This document shows positions 34,570 to 43,057 of a stretch of DNA of 64,000 bases, piece by piece (the first letter of the stretch is position 1; each line of letters opens with the position of its first letter). Under the pieces are notes generated by a model, which was given only the letters and a program-made list of their open reading frames with translations, did no database searches and was not told the DNA's origin. Origin of the DNA: Terrimonas sp964445775 (lineage in GTDB: Bacteria > Bacteroidota > Bacteroidia > Chitinophagales > Chitinophagaceae); the NCBI GenBank assembly GCA_964445775.1, contig CAYUMH010000006.1, positions 25,258-89,257 of the forward strand, written 5' to 3'. The position numbers and the translations under genes are program-made.

Positions 34570-35071
34570 ATAGTATGTAGTATATAGTATTTAGTATTTA
34601 GACCAGGTGACCAGCTTCAGGATTTTGTTATAGCATATTCTGTATACTATATACTAAATACTAAAATCTAAATGTAGTATGTAGACCAGGTGACCAGCTT
34701 CAGGATTTTGTTATAGCATATTCTGTATACTATATANNNNNNNNNNNNNNNNNNNNNNNNNNNNNNNNNNNNNNNNNNNNNNNNNNNNNNNNNNNNNNNN
34801 NNNNNNNNNNNNNNNNNNNNNNNNNNNNNNNNNNNNTAGACCAGGTGACCAGCTTCAGGATTTTGTTATAGCATATTCTGTATACTATATACTAAATACT
34901 AAAATCTAAATGTAGTATTTAGACCAGGTGACCAGCTTCAGGATTTTTTTATAGCATAGTCTGTATACTATATACTAAGTACTAAAATCTAAATTTAGTA
35001 TGTAGACCAGGTGACCAGCTTCAGGATTTTTTTATAGCATAGTCTGTATACTATATACTAAATACTAAAAT
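34570..35071. repeat. Tandem array of an 83-bp repeat, with assembly gap
   Basis: Repeat units beginning GACCAGGTGACCAGCTTCAGG (key bases given here by its parts) start at 34601, 34684, 34839, 34922 and 35005. The spacing is exactly 83 bases wherever no gap intervenes. Each unit has a unique-looking GC-richer core and an AT-rich flank of TAGTATTTAG / TACTAAATACTA sequences that can pair as a hairpin. The array occupies the whole space between two convergent genes. The gap inside it means the true copy number is unknown. Confidence 0.93.
34737..34836. other. Assembly gap of 100 N
   Basis: Exactly 100 undetermined bases, the usual placeholder for a gap of unknown size, lie within the 83-bp tandem repeat array. 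The repeat evidently blocked assembly. Confidence 0.99.
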
Positions 35072-35527
35072 CTAAAAATTAACCGAGCAATTGATCCACT
35101 CTCCGTCAAAGTTTGCATTGTACTTTTTATAGAAATTGATCGCAGGTTCGTTCCAGTCCAGTACCTGCCACATCATGCCGCTGAATTTTTTCTCTCTGCA
35201 CTCGGCAATTAACGTATCCATCAGTTTCGCACCAATGCCCTTACCCCGCATGTTTTCATTTACAATAATATCTTCCAGGTACATGCGTTGTCCTTTCCAG
35301 GTGCTGTAACGGATATAATACAGGGCCATGCCCACAATGCGTCCTTCGGTTTCGGCTACAAAGGCCCACCATACGGGGTTAGGGCCAAAGCCACTTTCTA
35401 TAAAATGATCAAGGGTAACAGTAACCTGTTCCGGCGCTTTTTCGTATTCGGCCAGCTCGTGAACCAGTTGTAACATAGCAGGGCAGTCTTCCTTTACCGC
35501 TTTCCGGATGATGATGGGAGTACTCAT
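35072..35527 (-). CDS. GNAT-family N-acetyltransferase
   Basis: The 151-residue protein has the GNAT fold with the acetyl-CoA loop RGKGIGAKLMDTLI (R/Q-x-x-G-x-G/A) and the preceding strand MYLEDIIVNENM. It also has VLDWNEPAINFYKKYNA, which is typical of the spermidine/thialysine acetyltransferase (SAT) subgroup. The acetyl acceptor cannot be fixed from sequence. The start overlaps the stop of the upstream serine hydrolase gene by four bases. Its TAG stop codon lies in the edge of the 83-bp repeat array. Confidence 0.91.
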   Translation of the reverse strand: MSTPIIIRKAVKEDCPAMLQLVHELAEYEKAPEQVTVTLDHFIESGFGPNPVWWAFVAETEGRIVGMALYYIRYSTWKGQRMYLEDIIVNENMRGKGIGAKLMDTLIAECREKKFSGMMWQVLDWNEPAINFYKKYNANFDGEWINCSVNF

Positions 35528-37329
35528 TTTTTTCTGTTGGCTTTAAACACGCCATTGGGTTGTATAAAACTTAAAGCAGTTACTTCTTTTTTATCGTTTA
35601 CCTCAAACTTTACGCTGTAACCTTTTGCAATAACCAGGTTGAAGAGGTGTTCGCCGGCAGCTGCCAGTTCATAATCCGGCTGACCGGGCACCAATACCAT
35701 CAGGGTTTTGTTATTACGTATATAAACGCTAACAGTAGCTCCTTCCAGGTCGTAACTGCCTGTATATTTTTGCAGTTCACTTTCACTTACCTCAATGCTT
35801 GGTGGCAGTTTGGTAAAGGTAACAGGGGCAAGGCTGGGCTCCATTGGTGCGGTAAAATGGTCGATATTGCCCATGGCATCGAGGAAGAATTGTATTTTAA
35901 AACCATCTTTCACCACTTCCCCCGGTTTTTTCGCATCCATGATCCGGAATACATCATAATGATAATGTTCTAAATAACTGGTAGCTCTTTTTCCGCCTTC
36001 GTTATAGTCGATCCATGTGGTATCATTCTCGTTAAAGATGGTGACAATACCATACCCTTTGTTCTCAAATTTACCGGCATAGTCTTTCAACGGATGTGAA
36101 GGGCTGGTGCCCGGCTTTTTATTAAGGCTGTCAGTATTAGGGATGGTATTGCCGGCAGAGTCGGCTTTTAAACGTGCTTCGAGATCGCTTTTGCCCCAGC
36201 TTTTATCGGATAGCTTTAATAATTTATCGGCTATAAAATTGCGGATGGAGGTGCTTACTTCGGACTGGCTGCTCACTACAAAAATGCCGATGCTGTCAGA
36301 AGGGAAAAAGCCTGTGGTAGTGATAAAGCCATCAATACCACCGCTGTGTTCTACCCGGTAATGACCACGATAGCTGACCATTCCCCAACCCAGACCGTAG
36401 GCGTTGAAATGTATATCCGGGTTAATCCTGCCCGGCACACCGCCACCGGTATTTACCTGGGGTGTGATAGCCTGTGCCGCAAAACTTTGCGGGATGATTT
36501 CTTTGCCTTTAAACTTACCCCCATTGATCCAGGTGATAAGCCAGTTGGCCATATCGTTGGCACTGCTGTTAATTGAACCCGCAGGGCCAATAGCATCAAT
36601 ATTACGATAAGGAATAACCTTACTTGTTTTGTTTTCTAAGGCATAGGCCAATGAACGGTCACCCGATTTTTCCATATCTGCAATGGAGGTAGTGGAAACC
36701 GTCATGCCTAAAGGGGTGAAGATGCGTTCTTTCATATTCTGCTCCCAGCTTTTACCGGTGAGCTTCTCCAGCACCACACCCTGGGCCATGAACATAAAAT
36801 TATTATACTGGTAGGCCGCTCTTAATTCTGCCGAAGGTTCCAGGTATTCTATCCTTGCCAGTAATTCATTACGGGTGGCTGTGGATCCATACCAGGACGC
36901 ATCATGGCGGGGCAGGCCGCTGCGATGGCTCATCATATCACGCAGGGTGATATGTTTATTGGTATAGTCGTTCTTAAACTTTAATTCCGGCAGGTAATCA
37001 CGTACCGGCTTGTCTAAATCTACCAACCCCTCTTTTACCAGCATGCCTAACATGGATGCGGTAAAAGCTTTGGTGCAGGAGCCGATAGCAAATAAGGTAT
37101 TGGCTGTTACCGGCAGTTTTTTTTCTACATCCCTGAAACCAAAACCACCTGTGTACACTACTTTATCTTTTTCTACCACGGCAATAGATACGCCGGGCGC
37201 CTGGAAGTCCTTTAAGATCTTTTCCGCAAAAAGATCAAGTCCTTTTAACCTGGGATCAGCGGGTTTTTGGGCCATGGCCGCCAGGTGGAATAGTCCAATA
37301 CCAATGGTTGTTACGATAAGCTTGTGCAT
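35524..37329 (-). CDS. Serine hydrolase with C-terminal DUF3471-like domain
   Basis: The 601-residue protein has a signal peptide (TIGIGLFHLAAMAQ) and a class C beta-lactamase-fold domain with the nucleophile S84 in SCTK, Tyr/Asn in YQYNNFMFM and the third box HSGG (EHSGGIDGFI). A C-terminal beta domain from about residue 410 (LKDYAGKFENKGYGIVTIF) resembles DUF3471. It should be a periplasmic or secreted peptidase or esterase. It lies between the PLP enzyme (35 bases upstream) and the GNAT gene (4-base overlap), so the three may be one operon. Confidence 0.9.
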   Translation of the reverse strand: MHKLIVTTIGIGLFHLAAMAQKPADPRLKGLDLFAEKILKDFQAPGVSIAVVEKDKVVYTGGFGFRDVEKKLPVTANTLFAIGSCTKAFTASMLGMLVKEGLVDLDKPVRDYLPELKFKNDYTNKHITLRDMMSHRSGLPRHDASWYGSTATRNELLARIEYLEPSAELRAAYQYNNFMFMAQGVVLEKLTGKSWEQNMKERIFTPLGMTVSTTSIADMEKSGDRSLAYALENKTSKVIPYRNIDAIGPAGSINSSANDMANWLITWINGGKFKGKEIIPQSFAAQAITPQVNTGGGVPGRINPDIHFNAYGLGWGMVSYRGHYRVEHSGGIDGFITTTGFFPSDSIGIFVVSSQSEVSTSIRNFIADKLLKLSDKSWGKSDLEARLKADSAGNTIPNTDSLNKKPGTSPSHPLKDYAGKFENKGYGIVTIFNENDTTWIDYNEGGKRATSYLEHYHYDVFRIMDAKKPGEVVKDGFKIQFFLDAMGNIDHFTAPMEPSLAPVTFTKLPPSIEVSESELQKYTGSYDLEGATVSVYIRNNKTLMVLVPGQPDYELAAAGEHLFNLVIAKGYSVKFEVNDKKEVTALSFIQPNGVFKANRKK

Positions 37330-37364
37330 ACTGGTAAATTAATGGTTAAGGTTTGTAGTAAATA

Positions 37365-38591
37365 TTATTGCAGCGCCTGTTCCAGGTCCTTTAAAATATC
37401 GTTCACATTTTCAATGCCTACACTCATACGGATCAGGCCGTCGGTAATACCATATTTAATTCTTTCTTCACGCGGTACACTGTAATGGGTCATTGATGCG
37501 GGATGTGATAACAGGGTATCACAAGTGCCTAATGAAACGGTACGGGTACACATCTGTAATTTGTTCATAAAGTCAATACCGCCCTGCAAGCCGTTTTTCA
37601 ATTCAAAGCTTAACATGGCACCGGGGTGACGCATTTGTTTTTTGGCAGTAGCATGATCAGGATGGCTGGTTAAACCATTGTAATTCACTTTTGCTACAGC
37701 AGGATGTTGTTGTAAAAACTCTGCAACCTTACCTGCATTACTGCAATGACGCTCCATCCGTAATTCAAGTGTCTTCATTCCATTGATCAGTAAAAACGCA
37801 TCAAAGGGGTTGGCATTGCCACCTAATGTTTTGGCGATGGTTCTTACATGTTTGGTCATTTTTTCTATATCAGTACCCAGCAATACACCGCCGATGGCCG
37901 TACCATGACCGTTTAAAAATTTGGTGGTAGAATGTACAATATAATCCACCCCATATTTAAAAGGCTGTTGCAGGTAAGGGGTGGCAAATGTATTATCGCA
38001 GGCGGTGATCAGGCCATACTCTTTTGCGGTATTGGTCAGTACTTCAATATCCACACACTGAATGGTAGGATTGGCCGGGGTTTCGATATAGATCATTTTA
38101 ATGGCCGGATCATTTTTAATGATGCCTGCTGCAATGGATGCGTCGCGCAGGTCGGCAATAACCGCACTGATACCCAGTGGCGGTAAAACATTTTTCATGA
38201 TCTGTTCCGTGCCACCATACAATGAAAAATGGGTCAGTATCTTATCACCAGGTTTTAAAGTTGCCAGTAATAAAGTGGTAATAGCCGCCATACCCGAAGC
38301 CTGTAAAATGCCTTCGGCCTGTAAGGCTTGTCCATTCTTGTCCTGCAGACCAAAACATTCCAGGTTAGCAATTTTTTGTTCTGCTTCCCTGAAAGTAGGG
38401 TTGCCCCATCGGCTATAAATATACCCGTCTTCCTGGCCGCTGAAACGGCGCATACCCTGTTCCGCATCATCATATACAAATGTGCTGCTGGCATAAATAG
38501 GCACCAAGTGAGCATAGTTTGGATCCTGTGTATGGCCGGCATGTACGCAGGCCGAACTAAAACCTTCAAAAGGCAAAATATTGGTATTCAA
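37365..38591 (-). CDS. Cys/Met metabolism PLP enzyme (cystathionine gamma-synthase/methionine gamma-lyase family)
   Basis: The 408-residue protein is a fold I PLP enzyme of sulfur amino acid metabolism. It contains SSTFVYDDAEQG, YSRWGNPTFREAEQKIA, the cofactor Lys near residue 224 in HSTTKFLNGHGTAIGG, and the C-terminal RMSVGIENVNDILKDLEQAL. Members perform gamma-replacement (O-acyl-homoserine to homocysteine or cystathionine) or gamma-elimination (methionine gamma-lyase). The sequence alone does not separate these; LYGGTEQIM is compatible with both. It is the first gene of a probable three-gene unit. Confidence 0.9.
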   Translation of the reverse strand: MNTNILPFEGFSSACVHAGHTQDPNYAHLVPIYASSTFVYDDAEQGMRRFSGQEDGYIYSRWGNPTFREAEQKIANLECFGLQDKNGQALQAEGILQASGMAAITTLLLATLKPGDKILTHFSLYGGTEQIMKNVLPPLGISAVIADLRDASIAAGIIKNDPAIKMIYIETPANPTIQCVDIEVLTNTAKEYGLITACDNTFATPYLQQPFKYGVDYIVHSTTKFLNGHGTAIGGVLLGTDIEKMTKHVRTIAKTLGGNANPFDAFLLINGMKTLELRMERHCSNAGKVAEFLQQHPAVAKVNYNGLTSHPDHATAKKQMRHPGAMLSFELKNGLQGGIDFMNKLQMCTRTVSLGTCDTLLSHPASMTHYSVPREERIKYGITDGLIRMSVGIENVNDILKDLEQALQ

Positions 38592-38668
38592 GAAAGATAA
38601 ATTGAGAGGGTGAAAAATGACCGGAAAGATAAAACAAATTCATTCAACGGACAATTGACGATTTATAA

Positions 38669-38845
38669 TTAGTATATAGAATATAGTATTGAGTATTAAG
38701 AAGGAGAAACCCTAACATTGAACTTTTGAACTTTTAAACCTTTGAACCTTTGAACCTCTTTAACCTCTTTAACCTGGCTTGTATGGACATAAAAAAAGTA
38801 TATAGCATCTGCATACTATATACTTTATACTAAATACTATAAAAA
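38669..38845. repeat. Short AT-rich repeats of TATACTA and TTGAACC type
   Basis: The left part (38669-38700) and right part (38798-38845) carry TATAGTATT / TATACTATATACTTTATACTA-like sequences similar to the flanks of the 83-bp array units and able to pair with each other. Between them lie repeated TTGAACCTT and TTTAACCTC units (38717-38775). No gene is present between the PLP enzyme gene start and the end of fabH. Confidence 0.65.
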
Positions 38846-39847
38846 TTACTTTCCGTCGTAGGCCCACTTTAACCAGGTAGCACCCCAGGTAAAGCCGCCG
38901 CCGAATGCTGCCAGAACGATATTGTCGCCTTTTTTCAGCTTACTTTCCCATTCCCATAAACATAAAGGGATGGTGGCTGCGGTAGTATTACCAAATTTTT
39001 CGATGTTGATCATTACTTTTTCCTTTGGCATACCAATGCGTTCGGCAGTAGCGTCAATAATACGCAGGTTGGCCTGGTGCGGCACCAGCCAGTTAATATC
39101 ATCGCCGGTAAGGTTATTACGCTCCAATAATTCGGCACTTACATCGGCCATACCTTTCACCGCAAATTTGAAAACCGTTTTCCCTTCCTGGAACGCATAA
39201 TGTTCACGGGCTGTAACGGTTTCAATGGTTGCCGGGTAGGCAGATCCACCGGCTTTCATGCGCAGGAATTCTGCACCGCTGCCATCGCTTTTTAAAATGC
39301 TGTCCTGTAAACCTAATCCTTCTTCACTTGGTTCCAGTAATACTGCAGCGGCGCCATCACCAAAGATGATGCAGGTGGCACGGTCGGTATAATCAATAAT
39401 GGCGCTCATTTTATCGGCGCCTACTACCACTACTTTTTTATAGCGGCCGCTTTCTATCAGGGAAGCACCAAGGGTAAGAGAGTATAAAAAGCCCGAGCAG
39501 GCAGCAGAAAGGTCAAAGCCCCAGGCATTTTTAGCACCTATTTTATTACATACCACATTGGCAGTGGCCGGAAATACCATATCAGGGGTAACGGTACCCA
39601 CTATCATACAGTCAATTTCAAGCGGGTCAATACCACGTTTTTCTAATAACTGCTGTACAGCCGGAACAATCATCTCCGATACACCTTTACCTTCTCCTTT
39701 TAAAATACGGCGTTCAGAAATGCCGGTACGGGTCCTGATCCATTCGTCATTGGTATCAACCAGTTTTTCAAGGTCAAAGTTGGTTAACTTATCTTCGGGA
39801 ACATAGCCTCCAACCGCAGTAATAGCGGCTTTAATAGTACTGCTCAT
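38846..39847 (-). CDS. fabH: 3-oxoacyl-ACP synthase III
   Basis: FabH starts fatty acid synthesis by condensing acyl-CoA with malonyl-ACP. The 333-residue protein has the catalytic triad: Cys117 in FDLSAACSGFLYSL, His in WLVPHQANLRI and Asn in IEKFGNTTAATIP. ATG 39847 (MSSTIKAAITAVGGY) is the true start. The frame continues 79 codons further upstream, but that part is translation of a GC-rich dispersed repeat. Branched or straight primer preference cannot be read here. Confidence 0.96.
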   Translation of the reverse strand: MSSTIKAAITAVGGYVPEDKLTNFDLEKLVDTNDEWIRTRTGISERRILKGEGKGVSEMIVPAVQQLLEKRGIDPLEIDCMIVGTVTPDMVFPATANVVCNKIGAKNAWGFDLSAACSGFLYSLTLGASLIESGRYKKVVVVGADKMSAIIDYTDRATCIIFGDGAAAVLLEPSEEGLGLQDSILKSDGSGAEFLRMKAGGSAYPATIETVTAREHYAFQEGKTVFKFAVKGMADVSAELLERNNLTGDDINWLVPHQANLRIIDATAERIGMPKEKVMINIEKFGNTTAATIPLCLWEWESKLKKGDNIVLAAFGGGFTWGATWLKWAYDGK

Positions 39848-39958
39848 GCAACAAAATATTGTTAGTCTTAAAAATTTGGGTACGAAGATAAGGTAAGCTG
39901 CATGAACAATAATTAACTGTCCCCAAAACTTGTGTAAAGAAATGAATATTAAGTATTT

Positions 39959-40081
39959 GGGGCTATCAGCTGTAGTAATATCGCCCGGCTTCGGTTCCCG
40001 CTTTCCGCTGTACCTGCACAGCCCCCGGCCCAGGGGCCATGCCCCATCCCGCACCGGTGCCGCTGCAATCGGGCAGCCTTT
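39959..40081 (-). repeat. Dispersed GC-rich repeat, copy B
   Basis: On the minus strand this reads AAAGGCTGCCCGATTGCA at one end and AAGCGGGAACCGAAGCCGGG, then CTACAGCTGATAGCCCC, at the other. The same landmarks in the same order occur on the plus strand at 53808-53918. The middle differs in sequence and length. Confidence 0.75.
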
Positions 40082-40140
40082 CACCGGCAGTATTACTCAT
40101 GGGCAGGCACCTGTAACTAATAGGAAAATTTCTGTTTAAT

Positions 40141-40186
40141 CGCCGGAGGCGATAGAATAATGAGTGCGAAACTGCAAGTTTCGCAC
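40141..40186 (+). repeat. Two-hairpin dispersed element, copy 1
   Basis: Hairpin CGCC-GGA-GGCG (40141-40151) overlaps the 11-mer GCGATAGAATA. A 5-base spacer and a strong hairpin GTGCGAAACT-GCA-AGTTTCGCAC (40164-40186) follow. The same arrangement occurs at 57159-57204. The right arm sequence AGTTTCGCACAGCC is then repeated exactly at 40193-40206, with a diverged third copy at 40207-40221. Confidence 0.75.
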
Positions 40187-40230
40187 AGCCTAAGTTTCGC
40201 ACAGCCAGATTTCACACAGCCTGAATACGC

Positions 40231-40284
40231 CTTTAAACATTTGAACCTCTTGAACCTTTGAACACTTGAACCTCTTGAACTTTC
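40231..40284 (+). repeat. TTGAACCTC-type short repeats
   Basis: Five or six units of TTGAACCTC/TTGAACCTT/TTGAACACT lie in a row just upstream of the oxidase locus. Similar runs occur at 18998-19030 and 38717-38775. Confidence 0.7.
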
Positions 40285-40291
40285 GCTTCCC

Positions 40292-40303
40292 TGATGAAAA
40301 TCA
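40292..40303. promoter_or_regulatory. Candidate FNR/CRP-type operator upstream of the cbb3 oxidase locus
   Basis: TGAT-GAAA-ATCA is the perfect core of the FNR/CRP palindrome TTGAT-N4-ATCAA, with only the outermost T and A not matched. It lies about 50 bases before the P-type ATPase start, where an oxygen-responsive regulator of a high-affinity oxidase would be expected to act. Confidence 0.45.
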
Positions 40304-40353
40304 TGTTTCACACATTGCCATATCATCTTTTACAATAACAGGATAGAAGAGTT

Positions 40354-42816
40354 TTGCACCGGAAGGGATTATTAATTGGTAACGATAAAATACCAGTCAG
40401 TTTGAAAGAGGCTATTCATACCGTAAAAGAAACCTGTTATCACTGTGGCGAAAAATGTGTAACCACCACCATCCGGCTGGAGGATAAAACCTTTTGCTGT
40501 GATGGGTGTAAACTGGTGTACGAGATTTTAAACCAGAGTGAACTATGTGCCTACTACGATATGAATGAACATCCCGGCATGACGCAGCAATTAAAAGTGC
40601 GAGCCGATAAGTTTAATTTTCTTGATGATGCCGCCATTGCTCAAAAGTTAATACAATATACCGACGGTAAACAAACCCATATTACATTTTACTTACCACA
40701 AATGCATTGCAGCAGTTGTTTATGGCTGCTGGAAAACCTGCACCGGATCAATACGGGTATTGTTTCATCGAGGGTAAATTTTAACAGCAAGGAGGCTTTT
40801 ATTGTTTTTGATAACGGCAGTACCAGCCTCCGTAAAGTGGTGGAAACGCTTACTGCCGTGGGGTATGAGCCGCATATCAGTTTACAGGATATAAGCGGGG
40901 TAAAGGTGAAACACTATAACAAAACCCGCTTGTATAAAATTGCCATTGCGGGGTTTTGTTTTGCCAATATTATGATGATGAGCCTGCCGGAGTATTTTGC
41001 TATAGGCAGAACCATGCAGGCCGATGTGGAAACCGCTTTCCGTTATATTACCCTGGCTTTATCCTTACCGGTGCTGTTTTATTGTGCTTCCGAATTTTTT
41101 GTAAGTGCCTGGAAGGGCCTCCGGAACCGGTACCTGAATATTGATGCGCCCATAGCCCTGGCCATTGCCATTACTTTTGGCAGGAGCCTGTACGAGTTTT
41201 TTGTGTTGCAGGGCAATATGTACCTGGATAGTATGAGCGGTATTGTTTTTTTTATGTTGATTGGCCGCTGGGTGCAGGATAAAACACAGCAGTCACTTTC
41301 TTTTGACCGGGATTTTAAATCTTTCTTTCCCGTTGCAGTGAATGTAAAAACCGGGGATGGGTTTGTGCCTGTGCCTATTGAACAACTACAGGAGAATGAT
41401 ATTATTGAAGTGTATAGCAATGAACTGATCCCCGCGGATGCCATTATTTCAAAGGGTAAAGCCGTTATCGACTATAGTTTTGTAACCGGCGAGAGTGTGC
41501 TGATCAGTAAAGAAGTAGGTGAGATCGTATACGCCGGTGGCAAGCAGTGCGCCGGAAAACTGGAATTGCTCCTGGTGAAAAAAGCTTCACAGAGTTACCT
41601 TACCAATTTGTGGAACAAGGATGTGTTTAAAAGTGAGAAAAAAGAATCCTTCTTTATACATGCGTTAAGTAATTATTTCACCATCATTGTTTTTATCATC
41701 AGTGGTATAGCGGCCACCTATTGGTTATGGCAGGGGCAAACCCGGACCATGTGGGATGTATTGACCACGGTGCTTATTATTGCCTGCCCCTGTGCTTTAT
41801 TGTTATCGGCCACTTTTACCAACGGGAATGTATTGCGCATATTAAGTAAGAATAAGTTGTACCTGCGCCACCCCGACGTGATACAACAAATGGCCGAAGC
41901 TGATCATATTGTATTTGATAAGACCGGTACATTGACACAGGCTAATAAACTGGCCGTAAGTTATGAAGGCACTCTATTAAATAAAGAACAATTAAAACTG
42001 GTCGCATCCTTGCTGGCACAATCCAGCCATCCCCTAAGCCGGGCAGTGCTGGAATACCTCGCTGAGCCGGATATATTTACGGTTACTGATTTTAAAAACC
42101 ATACCGGGGCCGGTATTGAAGGATGGATACAGGAAACCTATATTAAAATAGGTAGCGCTGCTTTTGTAGCAAAAACGGATGAACCTGTAAGCGGTAGTAG
42201 TTCCTGTGTCTATATCAGGATTGAAAATGAAATACTGGGTTGCTACCGGGTAAAAGGTGTTTACCGTTTTGGTTTTGCCACCCTGATGCAGCAATTGCAA
42301 AAGCAATATCATGTTTCTGTGCTGAGCGGTGATAATGATGCGGAAGCAGCTACATTAACCAGGGTATTGGGGAAGGATAGTGAATTGTTGTTTAACCAAT
42401 CGCCGGAAGATAAACTGGCCTATATCCGTTACCTGCAGGAAGTAAAAAAACATAAGGTAGTGATGGTGGGGGACGGGCTCAATGATGCCGGTGCTTTGAA
42501 ACAAAGTAATGTGGGCATTGCCGTAGCTGAACAAAAAAACAATTTTACGCCTGCTTCGGACGGTATCATGGAAGCATCGGTATTTGCCAACTTTCACCGG
42601 TTCATGCAATATGCCCGCAGCGGCAAACAGATCATCATTTTTAGTTTTATCATCTCTATACTGTATAATATTATCGGCTTATACTTTGCCGTGCAGGGGC
42701 TGTTAGCGCCTGTGATCGCGGCCATCCTGATGCCGGCCTCTTCTATCAGCATCATACTCGTTACTTATGGATTAAGCGAATGGAAGGCGCGGAAATTACG
42801 CTTTACAATGCCATGA
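40354..42816 (+). CDS. ccoI: CcoI/FixI-type copper-translocating P-type ATPase
   Basis: The 820-residue P1B ATPase should export or deliver copper for cbb3 oxidase assembly. The N-terminus has a Cys-rich segment (CYHCGEKC, then CCDGCKLVYEIL) typical of FixI. An HMA domain with MHCSSCLW follows near residue 116. The transmembrane metal motif CPC is near 480 (IIACPCALLLSA), the phosphorylation site DKTGTLTQ is near 522, and the hinge is GDGLNDAGAL. The start is not an ATG: TTG 40354 is assumed, with TTG 40402 possible, because a stop at 40336 limits the frame. ccoS follows 69 bases later. Confidence 0.93.
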   Translation: MHRKGLLIGNDKIPVSLKEAIHTVKETCYHCGEKCVTTTIRLEDKTFCCDGCKLVYEILNQSELCAYYDMNEHPGMTQQLKVRADKFNFLDDAAIAQKLIQYTDGKQTHITFYLPQMHCSSCLWLLENLHRINTGIVSSRVNFNSKEAFIVFDNGSTSLRKVVETLTAVGYEPHISLQDISGVKVKHYNKTRLYKIAIAGFCFANIMMMSLPEYFAIGRTMQADVETAFRYITLALSLPVLFYCASEFFVSAWKGLRNRYLNIDAPIALAIAITFGRSLYEFFVLQGNMYLDSMSGIVFFMLIGRWVQDKTQQSLSFDRDFKSFFPVAVNVKTGDGFVPVPIEQLQENDIIEVYSNELIPADAIISKGKAVIDYSFVTGESVLISKEVGEIVYAGGKQCAGKLELLLVKKASQSYLTNLWNKDVFKSEKKESFFIHALSNYFTIIVFIISGIAATYWLWQGQTRTMWDVLTTVLIIACPCALLLSATFTNGNVLRILSKNKLYLRHPDVIQQMAEADHIVFDKTGTLTQANKLAVSYEGTLLNKEQLKLVASLLAQSSHPLSRAVLEYLAEPDIFTVTDFKNHTGAGIEGWIQETYIKIGSAAFVAKTDEPVSGSSSCVYIRIENEILGCYRVKGVYRFGFATLMQQLQKQYHVSVLSGDNDAEAATLTRVLGKDSELLFNQSPEDKLAYIRYLQEVKKHKVVMVGDGLNDAGALKQSNVGIAVAEQKNNFTPASDGIMEASVFANFHRFMQYARSGKQIIIFSFIISILYNIIGLYFAVQGLLAPVIAAILMPASSISIILVTYGLSEWKARKLRFTMP

Positions 42817-42885
42817 CAAAAATCATATAGGGGTATGACGCCGGGTAATCTTCCTTAACAAAACTTCAACAAATTTTGTCCTGTT

Positions 42886-43050
42886 ATGAGCATAATAATA
42901 ATCACCGCATTAGTAAGCCTTTTGATCGCCATCTTCTTCCTGGGCGGACTTATCTGGAGTGTAAAAGACGGACAGTATGAGGATGATTACTCTCCCGCCA
43001 ACAGGATATTATTTGAGAATGAAACAAGCACCAAAACCAGTAAAAAATAA
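42886..43050 (+). CDS. ccoS: cbb3-type oxidase assembly protein CcoS
   Basis: This 54-residue gene is easily missed. Its product is one N-terminal membrane helix (SIIIITALVSLLIAIFFLGG) followed by the characteristic CcoS tail LIWSVKDGQYEDDYSPANRI. CcoS is needed for heme and copper insertion into CcoN. It lies between ccoI and ccoN with an 8-base gap to the latter, exactly the gene order of cbb3 clusters. Confidence 0.92.
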   Translation: MSIIIITALVSLLIAIFFLGGLIWSVKDGQYEDDYSPANRILFENETSTKTSKK

Positions 43051-43057
43051 GTAAGGT

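Noticed and set aside
34570..35071. CRISPR array
   Set aside because: The units are 83-bp perfect tandem copies with no variable spacers, and there are no cas genes nearby.
30543..37329. Beta-lactam resistance genes
   Set aside because: Two proteins have the class C beta-lactamase fold with SxxK, but the third motif and the extra domains fit esterase or peptidase relatives, so a resistance role is not supported.
39848..40084. N-terminal extension of the fabH frame
   Set aside because: The added residues translate a dispersed GC-rich repeat also found at 53808; the standard FabH start is ATG 39847.
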